The position numbers and the translations under genes are program-made. Positions 40,118 through 48,252 of a stretch of 64,000 nucleotides of DNA are shown piece by piece. This DNA comes from Streptomyces sp. RFCAC02 (GTDB lineage Bacteria; Actinomycetota; Actinomycetes; Streptomycetales; Streptomycetaceae), in the NCBI RefSeq assembly GCF_004193175.1, contig NZ_SAUH01000001.1, positions 2,583,501 through 2,647,500 on the forward strand, read 5' to 3'. The notes beneath the pieces were generated by a model. It was given only the letters and a program-made list of their open reading frames with translations, was not told the origin of the DNA and searched no databases. The stretch's first letter is position 1, and the number at the start of each line of letters is the position of its first letter.

Positions 40118-41158
40118 CTACAGCTCGTTGCCCCAGCACATGCGGGCGATCGTCTCGACATGGACGAGCTTCCGCCACTGGTCCTCGGCCCGCAGCGGGG
40201 CGCGCCCCGCCACGTCGGAGAACCCGGCGCTCGGGCTCACGGCCAGGTCGTCGATGTCCTTGCAGGCCGCCGCCACGTCCATGCGGTCCATGATCGTGTC
40301 GACGTCCTCAAGGCCGGGGGCCGCGGGGTCCACGATGCCGAGGCACACGTCCCGGTCGGCGGGGACGGCCCGCAGCAGCCGTGTCTCGGCCTCGGTGCCC
40401 GCGCAGTACGGCAGGATCCACCGGTCCACCGGCACCTCCGTGAACAGCCGCTCCGCGACCGCCCCGGCCACCTCGGCGGGCGCGCGGTGCGCCGGGCACA
40501 GGCCGATGCGGACGTCGGACGGCTTGTCCCCGACGGCGACGGCGGCCGCGTCGACGGCCAGGGCGTCCGCCAGGCCGAGGCCGGGCGCCCCGCCGCCGGA
40601 CAGGTGGTGGGCGTAGTCCGGGTTGGTGAGCTGGACGCAGCGGACGCCCCGGGCGATCAGCGCGCCGATCTCGTCGCGGACGATCCGCGCGAGGGCGTCG
40701 CCCAGCTCGCGGGCGCTGCCGAACGGCGTCGCGTCCGGGTCGAAGCAGCGGCCGGCGAGGTACGCGGGGGACGGCAGGGTCGCCTTCGCCGGGACGACGG
40801 TGAGCGCGGCGACGGCCGCCACCTGGTCGGCGATCAGCGGTCCCCCGGCCTTGGGCTCGCCGTCGGCGACCCACCGGGCGAGGCCGTCGTCCTCGGTGGC
40901 CCCGGTGCGGCGGAAGCCCGTCACCGCGTCGAGGACGGCGCCCCTGAAGTCCTCGCGCCGGAACTCGCCGTCGGTGACGACCGACAGGCTGAGCCGCCGC
41001 TGGGCGCGCACGGCGTCGGCGACGGCCTGGTCCTCCACGGCGCGCAGCCCGGCCCCGTCCAGGCCGCCCTGCGCGCGGCGGCGCCGGGCGTCGAGGAGTT
41101 CCTGCGGCCGGACGAGGCTGCCGTGGTGGTCGATGCGGAACTTGAACGTGTCAGCCAT
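40118..41158 (-). CDS. MetE C-terminal-like (cobalamin-independent methionine synthase II family) protein with altered zinc site
   Basis: 346 aa TIM barrel. FKFRIDHHGSLVRPQELLDARRRRAQGG and LSVVTDGEFRREDF are the family's folate/substrate-end motifs. The zinc ligands of MetE are H-x-C, Glu and Cys. Here HxC is GLC (VRIGLCPAH), the Glu may be in RLFTEVPVD, and the last Cys (usually SPxCGF) is Ala (VSPSAGFSD). Zinc-thiolate activation is therefore doubtful. Its operon is catabolic, so it may cleave or transfer a carbon-sulfur or methoxy group by another route. Overlaps the upstream gene by 8 nt. Confidence 0.82.
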   Translation of the reverse strand: MADTFKFRIDHHGSLVRPQELLDARRRRAQGGLDGAGLRAVEDQAVADAVRAQRRLSLSVVTDGEFRREDFRGAVLDAVTGFRRTGATEDDGLARWVADGEPKAGGPLIADQVAAVAALTVVPAKATLPSPAYLAGRCFDPDATPFGSARELGDALARIVRDEIGALIARGVRCVQLTNPDYAHHLSGGGAPGLGLADALAVDAAAVAVGDKPSDVRIGLCPAHRAPAEVAGAVAERLFTEVPVDRWILPYCAGTEAETRLLRAVPADRDVCLGIVDPAAPGLEDVDTIMDRMDVAAACKDIDDLAVSPSAGFSDVAGRAPLRAEDQWRKLVHVETIARMCWGNEL

Positions 41159-41621
41159 GGTGCCCCTCCGCCGTGCCCTCCCGCGGGGCGCCGCCCCACG
41201 CCCGGAACTCCAACTGGTAGCCGAGGCCGGCGAGTACGTCCTCGCAGATCCGCCGGTCCTCGTCCCCGGTGCCGCCCGCGACGCCGAGGCCGCCGAGGAT
41301 CTCGCCGTCCCGCTGCACGGTGACACCGCCCTCGGCCGCCAGGATCGGGTGGGTGCCCATCCGCGAGAGCTGGGCGAAGAAGCCGGGGTTGCTGTCGGCC
41401 CAGGCGTGCAGCATGTGCGTGGGCCGCTCCATCACGGCGGCCGTGTACGCCTTCGCCGTCGCGATGCTCGGGGTGAGCGGCCGGGCGCCGTCCGAGCGTT
41501 TCACGAGCAGCGTGAAGCCGCCCGCGTCGACGACGGCGATGCTGAGCGCCTTGCCCAGCGCGCGGCCGGCCTTCTGCGCCGCGGCGACGATGTCCTCCGC
41601 CTCGTCCAGGGTCAGTCTCAT
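41151..41621 (-). CDS. GlcG/HbpS-family heme-binding-like protein
   Basis: 156 aa. LTLDEAEDIVAAAQKAGRALGKALSIAVVDAGGFTLLVKRSDGARPLTPSIATAKAYTAAVMERPTHML and GGVTVQRDGEILGGLGVAGGTGDEDRRICE are diagnostic for GlcG/PduO-C/HbpS. HbpS binds heme as an octamer; intracellular members without a signal peptide, like this one, accompany catabolic genes and have been suggested to help degrade small acids. It overlaps both neighbours. Confidence 0.9.
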   Translation of the reverse strand: MRLTLDEAEDIVAAAQKAGRALGKALSIAVVDAGGFTLLVKRSDGARPLTPSIATAKAYTAAVMERPTHMLHAWADSNPGFFAQLSRMGTHPILAAEGGVTVQRDGEILGGLGVAGGTGDEDRRICEDVLAGLGYQLEFRAWGGAPREGTAEGHHG

Positions 41622-42403
41622 ACGGCGGCGCTCCGGTGGGTCAGGTCGTCGCGGACGCGGACGACGGCGGCGTTGAACAGTTCGGGCGCCTCCCAGTACA
41701 TGGAGTGGGGCGCGCCGGGGACGAGTTCGAGGCGGGAGCCGGGCAGCAGTTCGTGGGCGCGGGTGACGGTGGCGGCGCTCAGGACCGCGTCGTTCGCACC
41801 GGCCAGGAAGCAGACGGGCAGCCCGGAGGCGGTGACCTCGTTGACGGTCGGCCCGCCGGTGGACAGGTTCCGCAGGTCGGCCATCTTCGCCGTGTTGAAC
41901 GTGCCCATCTGCTGGAAGAGCAGCGTGCGGGCCGGTTCGCGCTTCTGGAAGTCCCTGCTCAGCAGCCGGTCGAGGACGGGCAGCTTGACGGCCTCGGCGC
42001 GGTCGGCCGCGACCAGCGCCGACAGTTCGGGGTGGTCGATGCCGCCCAGCGAGTGGGCCAGGACGACGCCGCCGACGCGGTCGGGACGGCGCAGGCCGGC
42101 CCGCAGCGCGGCGACCGCGCCGATGGACTGGCCGACGAGCAGTACGTCCCGCAGGTCCTCCTGATCGAGGACGGCGACGATGTCCTCGGGGAAGTCCTGG
42201 CTGTCGAACTCCGGCATGGTGGAGTCCGAGTTGCCGAAGCCCCGCAGGTCGACGGTGACGACGGTGTACCGCTCGCGCAGCGGCGCGACCTGCTGCCACC
42301 AGGCCGCGTGGTGTCCGCCCGAGCCGTGGACGAACAGCACGGCGGGTCCCGATCCGTGCCGCTCGTAGTAGATGGAAGTGCCGTCGGAGTGGGCGAAGCC
42401 CAT
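41618..42403 (-). CDS. Alpha/beta hydrolase (meta-cleavage-product-hydrolase-like)
   Basis: 261 aa. VLFVHGSGGHHAAWW is the HG oxyanion motif, nucleophile Ser in LLVGQSIGAVAAL, acid Asp in FLAGANDAVL and His in GAPHSMYWEAP. Start set at MGFAHSDGTSIYYE (42403). Beside VOC, FAH and ALDH genes the natural guess is a C-C hydrolase acting on a ring-cleavage product, but esterase or haloperoxidase activity cannot be excluded. Confidence 0.9.
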   Translation of the reverse strand: MGFAHSDGTSIYYERHGSGPAVLFVHGSGGHHAAWWQQVAPLRERYTVVTVDLRGFGNSDSTMPEFDSQDFPEDIVAVLDQEDLRDVLLVGQSIGAVAALRAGLRRPDRVGGVVLAHSLGGIDHPELSALVAADRAEAVKLPVLDRLLSRDFQKREPARTLLFQQMGTFNTAKMADLRNLSTGGPTVNEVTASGLPVCFLAGANDAVLSAATVTRAHELLPGSRLELVPGAPHSMYWEAPELFNAAVVRVRDDLTHRSAAV

Positions 42404-42428
42404 GGCGTTCTCCTCGTCTCGCACGCGC

Positions 42429-42800
42429 TCAGGAGGGACGGTTGCCGTGGTACACCAGTTCGATCATGGTGTGGTCGGGGTCGTGGATGTAGCAGAACTT
42501 CGACCGGTTCTCCGGGCGTTCGACCGGCCGGGTGTGCCGTACCCCCAGCTCCTTCAGGTGGGCGAGGAAGCCGTCCCAGTCCTCCACCTCGATGGCGAAG
42601 TGGTACGGCGCCATGCGGTCCATCTCCTCGACCGGCGTGAAGTGCAGGTCGAAGTCGCCGCGCGTCATCAGCAGGACGCGGGTGTTGCTCTTCGCCTGGA
42701 TCGGCTTGAGACCGAAGACCTTCGCGTACCACTCCTTGGTGCGTTCGGGGTCGGTCGTCGGGAAGTTCACGTGGTGGATGTACTTGGGGCTGCTGCTCAT
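42429..42800 (-). CDS. VOC-superfamily protein (glyoxalase fold)
   Basis: 123 aa with one glyoxalase/extradiol module pair: YIHHVNFPTTDPERTKEWYAKVFGLKPIQ, then YHFAIEVEDWDGFLAHLKELGVRHTRPVERP and FCYIHDPDHTMIELVYHG. Metal ligands would be His in HHVNF, His in YHFAIEV and Glu in MIELV, all present. Possible dioxygenase, isomerase or resistance-type protein. ATGA overlap with the FAH gene upstream. Confidence 0.87.
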   Translation of the reverse strand: MSSSPKYIHHVNFPTTDPERTKEWYAKVFGLKPIQAKSNTRVLLMTRGDFDLHFTPVEEMDRMAPYHFAIEVEDWDGFLAHLKELGVRHTRPVERPENRSKFCYIHDPDHTMIELVYHGNRPS

Positions 42801-43603
42801 CGGCTCTTCCTCTCGGGCGGCGGGCCGGACTCGGCCCGCACGGGGTTGGACAACACGCCGATCCCGCCGATCGCGATCTCCACGACATCGCCCGGCCCGA
42901 TCGCGCAGGCGGTGTCGGCCCCCATCCACAGCACGTCACCGGGGTGCATCGTGATCCAGCGCGTCGTCTCGGCGATGTACTCCCAGGGGTCGAAGATCAT
43001 CGCCCCGGTGGGAAAGGCGGCGCGCGTCTCGCCGTTGACGCGCACGGTGGTGGTCGCCGCGAGCGGATCGGCGTCCGTCTCGATCCAGGGACCCATCGGT
43101 TTGAACGTGTCGCTGTTCTTGCTGCGCCACAGCGTCCGGTCCTCGTGCTGCCAGGCGCGTGCGCTGACGTCGTTGCCGATCGTCCAGCCGAGGACGGACT
43201 CCCGCGCCTCGGCCGGGCTCGCGCGGCGCAGGGTGCGGCCGATGACGGCGACGAGTTCGCCCTCGGCCTCGAAGCGGCCGGTCACCTCGCGCGGCTTGAC
43301 GATGGGCGCGCCGTGGCCGATCAGGGCGTTGTTGGCGCGGTAGCCGACCTCGGGGCGCTCCGGCACGGCGGTGGCGTACCCGGTGGCCAGGGCGTGTTCG
43401 GCGTGCCGCGTGTAGTTGAGCCCGACGGCGTAGAACACGCCGGGTATGACGGGCGGCAGCAGCGTGGCCGACGCGAGCGGCACGGTCTCGCCCGTGGCGC
43501 GCGCCCCGCCGTCCAGGGGCGGCCCGTCCAGCAGGTGGATGACGTCCCCGTCGACGCGGCCGGAGCGGGGCCGCCCGTCGACGGCGATGCGGCAGAGTCT
43601 CAT
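42797..43603 (-). CDS. Fumarylacetoacetate-hydrolase-family protein
   Basis: 268 aa. VFYAVGLNYTRHAEH, FEAEGELVAVIGRTLRRA (metal-binding ExE), GWTIGNDVSARAWQ and RSKNSDTFKPMGPWI are the core FAH motifs; the Lys of RSKNSD is the catalytic or substrate Lys. Family members include 2-hydroxyhepta-2,4-diene-1,7-dioate isomerase, 4-oxalocrotonate decarboxylase and acylpyruvate hydrolase. In this operon it would process the dienoate after ring opening. Distinct from the longer FAH protein at 15502. Confidence 0.9.
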   Translation of the reverse strand: MRLCRIAVDGRPRSGRVDGDVIHLLDGPPLDGGARATGETVPLASATLLPPVIPGVFYAVGLNYTRHAEHALATGYATAVPERPEVGYRANNALIGHGAPIVKPREVTGRFEAEGELVAVIGRTLRRASPAEARESVLGWTIGNDVSARAWQHEDRTLWRSKNSDTFKPMGPWIETDADPLAATTTVRVNGETRAAFPTGAMIFDPWEYIAETTRWITMHPGDVLWMGADTACAIGPGDVVEIAIGGIGVLSNPVRAESGPPPERKSR

Positions 43604-43609
43604 CGCCGG

Positions 43610-45082
43610 TCAGTCCCCCAGCAGGTGGGAGACGCGCTTCGTGACGAGGTACGCGTCCAGCCCCTCGGGGCCGCCCTCGCGGCCGTGGCCGCTGGCCTTG
43701 ACGCCGCCGGACGGTGCCTCGTGCACGGAGCCGCCGCAGTGGTTGATGGAGAGGATGCCGGCCTCCAGGTCCGCCACGAGGCGTTCCGCGGTGGCCGCCG
43801 ACCGCGTGAAGCCGTACGCCGCGAGGCCGTAGGGCAGGGAATTGGCGGTGGCGACGGCGTCGTCCAGGTCGGTGAAGGGGACGACGGGCGCGACGGGGCC
43901 GAACGGCTCCTCGTGCAGGATCTCGGCGTCCGGCGGCACGTCCGTGAGCAGTGTGGGCGGGAAGAACCAGCCGCGCCGGCCCTGGCGTTCCCCGCCGCGC
44001 ACGATCTTCGCGCCGCGCCCGGCGGCGTCGGCGACGAACGCGGCCGTCGCGGCGAGGCGCCGCTCGTTCGCCAGCGGCCCCATCGTGACGCCCGGCTCAA
44101 GGCCGTCCCCGACGACCACCGCGTCGGCGGCCTCGGCGAACGCGGCGACGAACGCGTCGTGGACGCTCTCGTGCACCAGGAAACGGCTCGGCGACGTGCA
44201 GACCTGGCCGGCGTTCGCGAACTTGGCCGCCGCCGCGCGGCGGGCCGCGAGCACCGGATCGGCGTCGGCGCAGACGATGACCGGCGCGTGCCCGCCCAGC
44301 TCCATCAGCACCGGCTTCATCTCCGCGCCCGCCGCCGCGGCGAGCAGCCTGCCGACCGGGACCGAGCCGGTGAACGCGACGAGACGCGTCACCGGGGAGG
44401 CGATCAGCCGCGCCGACACCTCGGCGGGGTCGCCGAACACCAGGTTGAGCACGCCCGGCGGCAGACCCGCCTCGTCGAAGCAGCGGACGATCTCGCACGC
44501 CGTGGCCGGGGTCTCCTCGGACGCCTTGACGACGATCGAGCAGCCGGCCGCGAGCGCGCCCGCGATCTTCCGCATGGGCGAGCCGGCCGGGAAGTTCCAC
44601 GGCGTGAACGCCGCGACGGGGCCTACGGGTTCACGCCGGACGCTGAGCAGCGTGCCCGGCGCTGACGGGATGATCCGCCCGTACGCGCGGCGTGCCTCCT
44701 CCGCGTACCAGCGCAGCGTGTCCGCGACGCGCAGGACCTCGCCGCGCGCCTCGGCGTACGGCTTGCCCTCCTCCAGCGTCATGACGCGCCCCACGTGGTC
44801 GGCGCGCGCGGTCAGGCGGTCGGCGGCGTCGTGCAGGAGCGCGGTGCGGCGGGCGACGGGCACGGCGCGCCAGACCGCGAAGCCGTCGGCGGCGGCGTCG
44901 GCGGCCCGGTCGAGGTCGGACGGCTCGGCCAGCGGGACGTCCCCGACCGGCTCCCCGGTGGCGGGGTTCAGCACCGGGGCGGTACGGCCGGCGGCGCCGG
45001 CGCACCACTGGCCGGCGATGTACATGCGGACGGTGGGGAAGACGGCGGGGGACGGATCGGTCGGGGACTGCTCGGGGGTCAT
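43610..45082 (-). CDS. Aldehyde dehydrogenase (succinate-semialdehyde / hydroxymuconic-semialdehyde type)
   Basis: 490 aa. Glu in LMELGGHAPVIV, Cys in FANAGQVCTSPSR, TPWNFPAGSPMRKIAGALAAGCSIVVKASEETP, and C-terminal GGVKASGHGREGG. Length and motifs fit GabD-like NAD(P) semialdehyde dehydrogenases. Placed just after the extradiol-like VOC gene, so oxidation of a ring-cleavage semialdehyde is plausible. ATG 45082 lies 20 nt downstream of that gene's stop. Confidence 0.92.
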   Translation of the reverse strand: MTPEQSPTDPSPAVFPTVRMYIAGQWCAGAAGRTAPVLNPATGEPVGDVPLAEPSDLDRAADAAADGFAVWRAVPVARRTALLHDAADRLTARADHVGRVMTLEEGKPYAEARGEVLRVADTLRWYAEEARRAYGRIIPSAPGTLLSVRREPVGPVAAFTPWNFPAGSPMRKIAGALAAGCSIVVKASEETPATACEIVRCFDEAGLPPGVLNLVFGDPAEVSARLIASPVTRLVAFTGSVPVGRLLAAAAGAEMKPVLMELGGHAPVIVCADADPVLAARRAAAAKFANAGQVCTSPSRFLVHESVHDAFVAAFAEAADAVVVGDGLEPGVTMGPLANERRLAATAAFVADAAGRGAKIVRGGERQGRRGWFFPPTLLTDVPPDAEILHEEPFGPVAPVVPFTDLDDAVATANSLPYGLAAYGFTRSAATAERLVADLEAGILSINHCGGSVHEAPSGGVKASGHGREGGPEGLDAYLVTKRVSHLLGD

Positions 45083-45102
45083 GGTCACCTTCTGCGGTCG
45101 GG

Positions 45103-46032
45103 TCACTGCGCGCGCTCCTGGCCGCCCTCGGTGTCCCGGGAGCCGCGCAGCGTCCAGATGTGGTGGGGCGGCGCCGTCTCGTGGACCCGCGTGCCGTACG
45201 AGGCGTCCACGCGGTCCATGTCGGCCGCGTACTCCACACGGCCGCCGCACGGGGCGTGGACGAACCGGAACACGTTCGACCCGACGGTGTGCCGGCCGAG
45301 GCGCCGTGCCTCCCGCCACCCCCGGCCGACCATGTGGTTGCCGCCCTCGATGACGTCGTCGAAGCCGGGCACCTCGAACGAGACGTGGTTGACGCCCGCC
45401 CGGTCGGGCCGGTGGCAGAGCAGGAAGTTGTGCTGGTCGTCGTCGCCCTCGCACTGCATGAACGTGCCCATGGGCTCGACGATGTCGGTCGGGGTGAAGC
45501 CGAGGCGGTCGGTGTAGAACGCGACCGCGGCCCGGCGGCCCGCCTTGCGGATGTTGAGCGCGACATGGCACATCCGCAGCGGCCTGACCCGCCCGACGGA
45601 GGTCACGGAGGCGTTCCAGCGGGTGACGCGGCCGAGCGTGTTGCCGGTGCGGGCGGCGACCGGCCCCGGGTCGCGCGGGCGCGCCGGTGCCAGGCCGACG
45701 CCGAACCCGGACTCGTCGGCGGCGTGGTACGTGCCGTCGTCGCCGCGCCGCACGGGCCGGTCGGCGCCGACGGCGGCGGCGAGCCGGTCCAGTTCGGCGG
45801 GGGTGTCGACGCCCCACACCACCTCCCGCACGGTCGGGGCGGGCTCGACGGGCGGCGGCAGGCCGGGCAGGTCCCCGGTCTCCAGCCGGAGGGTCTGGCC
45901 CACCAGGGTCTCGAACACGGCGCGGTGGCCGTCGTCCGAGACGAGTTCGAGTCCCAGATCCCCGAAGAAACGGACGCACTCCGCGAGATCCGTGACGCTG
46001 TACGTGACCGATTCGATGCGCTGGATTCCCAC
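45103..46032 (-). CDS. Two-domain VOC protein, extradiol-dioxygenase-like
   Basis: 309 aa with two glyoxalase modules. Domain 1: IESVTYSVTDLAECVRFFGDLGLELVSDD. Domain 2: MCHVALNIRKAGRRAAVAFYTDRLGFTPTDIVEPMGTFMQCE, then VNHVSFEVPGFDDVIEGGNHM and GGRVEYAADMDRVDAS. The His in MCHVALN, His in VNHVSFEV and Glu in VEYAADM form the expected 2-His-1-Glu metal site in domain 2. GTG 46032 is selected because AAAGG lies 8 nt upstream. Probably the ring-cleaving step of the pathway that starts here. Confidence 0.87.
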   Translation of the reverse strand: MGIQRIESVTYSVTDLAECVRFFGDLGLELVSDDGHRAVFETLVGQTLRLETGDLPGLPPPVEPAPTVREVVWGVDTPAELDRLAAAVGADRPVRRGDDGTYHAADESGFGVGLAPARPRDPGPVAARTGNTLGRVTRWNASVTSVGRVRPLRMCHVALNIRKAGRRAAVAFYTDRLGFTPTDIVEPMGTFMQCEGDDDQHNFLLCHRPDRAGVNHVSFEVPGFDDVIEGGNHMVGRGWREARRLGRHTVGSNVFRFVHAPCGGRVEYAADMDRVDASYGTRVHETAPPHHIWTLRGSRDTEGGQERAQ

Positions 46033-46145
46033 TGCCGTCACCTTTCTCGCCGGCGCAAAGGCCGAGGGGCCACCGGCAGGCATTGATCCTAGAAACGCGG
46101 TGGCGCGGCGTTCAATACGCGGGACGCCGCACGGTGTTCAACCGT

Positions 46146-47090
46146 TCATTGCGCGCCGCGCGGGCTCGCGGCGCCGGCCGTCTCGTGGAAGGCGGGGATG
46201 GGGTTGCCCGCGAACCAGGACGTCAGGAAGTCCAGGAAGACCCGGACCTTGCGGGGGGTGTTCTGGGCGGGGCCGTAGATCGCGTAGAGGGACCGGTCGG
46301 GCACACCGAGTTCCGGGAGCAGGACGCGCAGGGCGCCGCTCATGAGGTCGTCGTAAGCGGGCCGGTGGGGAATCAGCGCGATTCCCCTGCCGTGCACCGC
46401 GGCTTTCTGCAGAGCGATGTAGGAATTCGAGAGGAAGGCGATGTTGCGTATCTTGTGGAGGGTGCTCGCGTGGCCGTGTCCGATGCGCCACACCGGGTCG
46501 TTCACATGGACCAGGCACTCGTGGGACGCGAGGTCGTTCGGCGAGGTCAGCGCCCCGTGCCGGGCCAGGTAGGACTCGGCGGCGCACAGGACGAACGGCA
46601 GCGAGGCGATCTTCTTCAGCCGCACGTTGGAGTCGCGCGGATCCCGCGTGTGGAACGCGACGTCGAAACCGTCGTCCAGGAATTCGTACGTCCGGTCCGA
46701 CATGCCGCCGAGTTCGAACCGCACCGCGATTTTGGGGTGCGCGACGGAGAACGCGGCGATGGCGTCACCGAGATCGAGACTCCCGATCCATTTCGGGCAG
46801 ATGACGGACAGCGGACCCTCGGGGCGGTCGTGGAGTTCGGCGATGTTGTCGTCCTCGGCGTCGATCTCGTCCAGAATGCGCTGGGCGAAACCGCTGTACC
46901 GCACCCCGGGTTCGGTGAGACTCACCGAACGCGCGGTGCGGTTCACGAGCTGGACGCCGAGTTGTTTCTCCAGGTCCGCCACATGGCGCGAGATGAGCGA
47001 TCCCGACGCGCCCAGCACTTTCGCGGCACCGCTGAAGCTGCCGACCTTCGCGACCGTGACAAAACTGCGCATGACAAGAAGGCGATCCAT
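46146..47090 (-). CDS. LysR-family transcriptional regulator
   Basis: 314 aa. HTH: MDRLLVMRSFVTVAKVGSFSGAAKVLGASGSLISRHVADLEKQLGVQLVNRTARSVSLTEPG. Effector domain (LSVICPKWIGSLDLGDAIAAFSVAHPKIAVRFE) is a usual periplasmic-binding fold. Unusually it is transcribed in the same direction as the catabolic operon, 113 nt upstream of it. The gap shows GTTCAAT (46110), GTTCAAC (46136) and GTTCATT (46144) as possible binding repeats. Likely activator of the 46032-40118 operon with an aromatic or ring-cleavage inducer. Confidence 0.9.
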   Translation of the reverse strand: MDRLLVMRSFVTVAKVGSFSGAAKVLGASGSLISRHVADLEKQLGVQLVNRTARSVSLTEPGVRYSGFAQRILDEIDAEDDNIAELHDRPEGPLSVICPKWIGSLDLGDAIAAFSVAHPKIAVRFELGGMSDRTYEFLDDGFDVAFHTRDPRDSNVRLKKIASLPFVLCAAESYLARHGALTSPNDLASHECLVHVNDPVWRIGHGHASTLHKIRNIAFLSNSYIALQKAAVHGRGIALIPHRPAYDDLMSGALRVLLPELGVPDRSLYAIYGPAQNTPRKVRVFLDFLTSWFAGNPIPAFHETAGAASPRGAQ

Positions 47091-47217
47091 GGGGCTCCTC
47101 CTCCGGCTCGGGCAGCGGAAGAGGCGGCGCTGCCCCCGGCCGAATATAGATCCGTCCCGCCGCCCGGCGACAGATGGTGATCACGGATTCGTCGGACTCT
47201 TTCCCGGTGTCGTGGGC

Positions 47218-48168
47218 TCAGTCCTCCAGGCAGTACTGCGGCGCCTCGGCGACGTTCTCCCGCGTGATGAGCGTGATCGGGGTCTGCGCGATCTTCTCGA
47301 CGTCCTCGCCGTCGAGCAGCGCGAGGGTGTTCCGCACGGCGAGCTGCCCCGTCTGGGTCGCCGAGTTGGCGACGGTGGCGGCGAACCGGCCGTCCTCGAC
47401 GGCGGCCAGGCCGTCCGCCGTGCCGTTCACCGTCACGATCTTCACGTCGGCGCCGGCCGCCTCGAAGGCGTTGAGCGCGCCGAACGCCATCTCCTCGTTG
47501 GCGACGAACGCGTACTGCAGGTCCGGGTGCGCCTGGATGATGTTCTCGGCCACGTCCTGCGCGTCCGCCCGGTTGAACATGCCCGGCTGGTTCGCGACCA
47601 CCTCGACGTTGTCCGGCAGGGCGCCCGTGAACCCCTCGACCAGCAGGTCGGACGCGGCGCCCGGCGCGCCCGCGATCACGGCCGCCTCCACCTGCGCGCC
47701 GCCGGCGTCCTGGGCGACCCAGTCGGCGTCCAGCGCACCGACCGCCGGCAGGTCCACGACGACGGCGCCGAGGATCTCGGAGGTGTCCTCGGTGATCACC
47801 GACGTCAGGAAGATCGGGATGTCGGCGGCGCGCGCCTTGGCGATGTCGCCCTCCAGCGCGTCCACGTTGACCGTCTGCACGATGAGGGCGTCGACCTGCC
47901 GGGAGATCATGTCCTCGATGTTGGACAGCTCGGTGCCGGGATTCTGGTTCGAGTTCGCGGTGAGCAGTTCCGCGTCACCCGCCTCCACCTCCGCGGTGAC
48001 GGCTCTTTGCAGACAGGTGTGGAATTCCGTGTTGGCGCCGTTGACGAAACCGAGGGTCACGCCGTCGTCGGAGCCGGACCCCGAGCCCGACCCGCAGCCG
48101 CCCAGCAGGGCGGCGGAGCTGAGCGCGGCGGTCAGCGCGACGGACGTACGGCGGGCGGAAGAAGGCAT
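47218..48168 (-). CDS. Sugar-binding lipoprotein (RbsB-like) of an ABC importer
   Basis: 316 aa. Leader MPSSARRTSVALTAALSSAA with lipobox LLGGC. Periplasmic-binding 4 fold: VTLGFVNGANTEFHTCLQRAVTAEVEAGDAELLTANSNQNPGTELSNIEDMISRQVDALIVQTVN and VKIVTVNGTADGLAAVEDGRFAATVANSATQTGQLAV. A free Cys in TEFHTC and one near the end (PQYCLED) may form a disulfide. Works with the permease and ATPase upstream; ligand unknown. Confidence 0.92.
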   Translation of the reverse strand: MPSSARRTSVALTAALSSAALLGGCGSGSGSGSDDGVTLGFVNGANTEFHTCLQRAVTAEVEAGDAELLTANSNQNPGTELSNIEDMISRQVDALIVQTVNVDALEGDIAKARAADIPIFLTSVITEDTSEILGAVVVDLPAVGALDADWVAQDAGGAQVEAAVIAGAPGAASDLLVEGFTGALPDNVEVVANQPGMFNRADAQDVAENIIQAHPDLQYAFVANEEMAFGALNAFEAAGADVKIVTVNGTADGLAAVEDGRFAATVANSATQTGQLAVRNTLALLDGEDVEKIAQTPITLITRENVAEAPQYCLED

Positions 48169-48252
48169 GGCGGAGCCGCCTTTCGGTGTGCGGGTGAAGT
48201 GTGCGGACAGGGGTGCGGACGTGCGCCGTACTGCGAGGAGCCGCGCCGGCGG

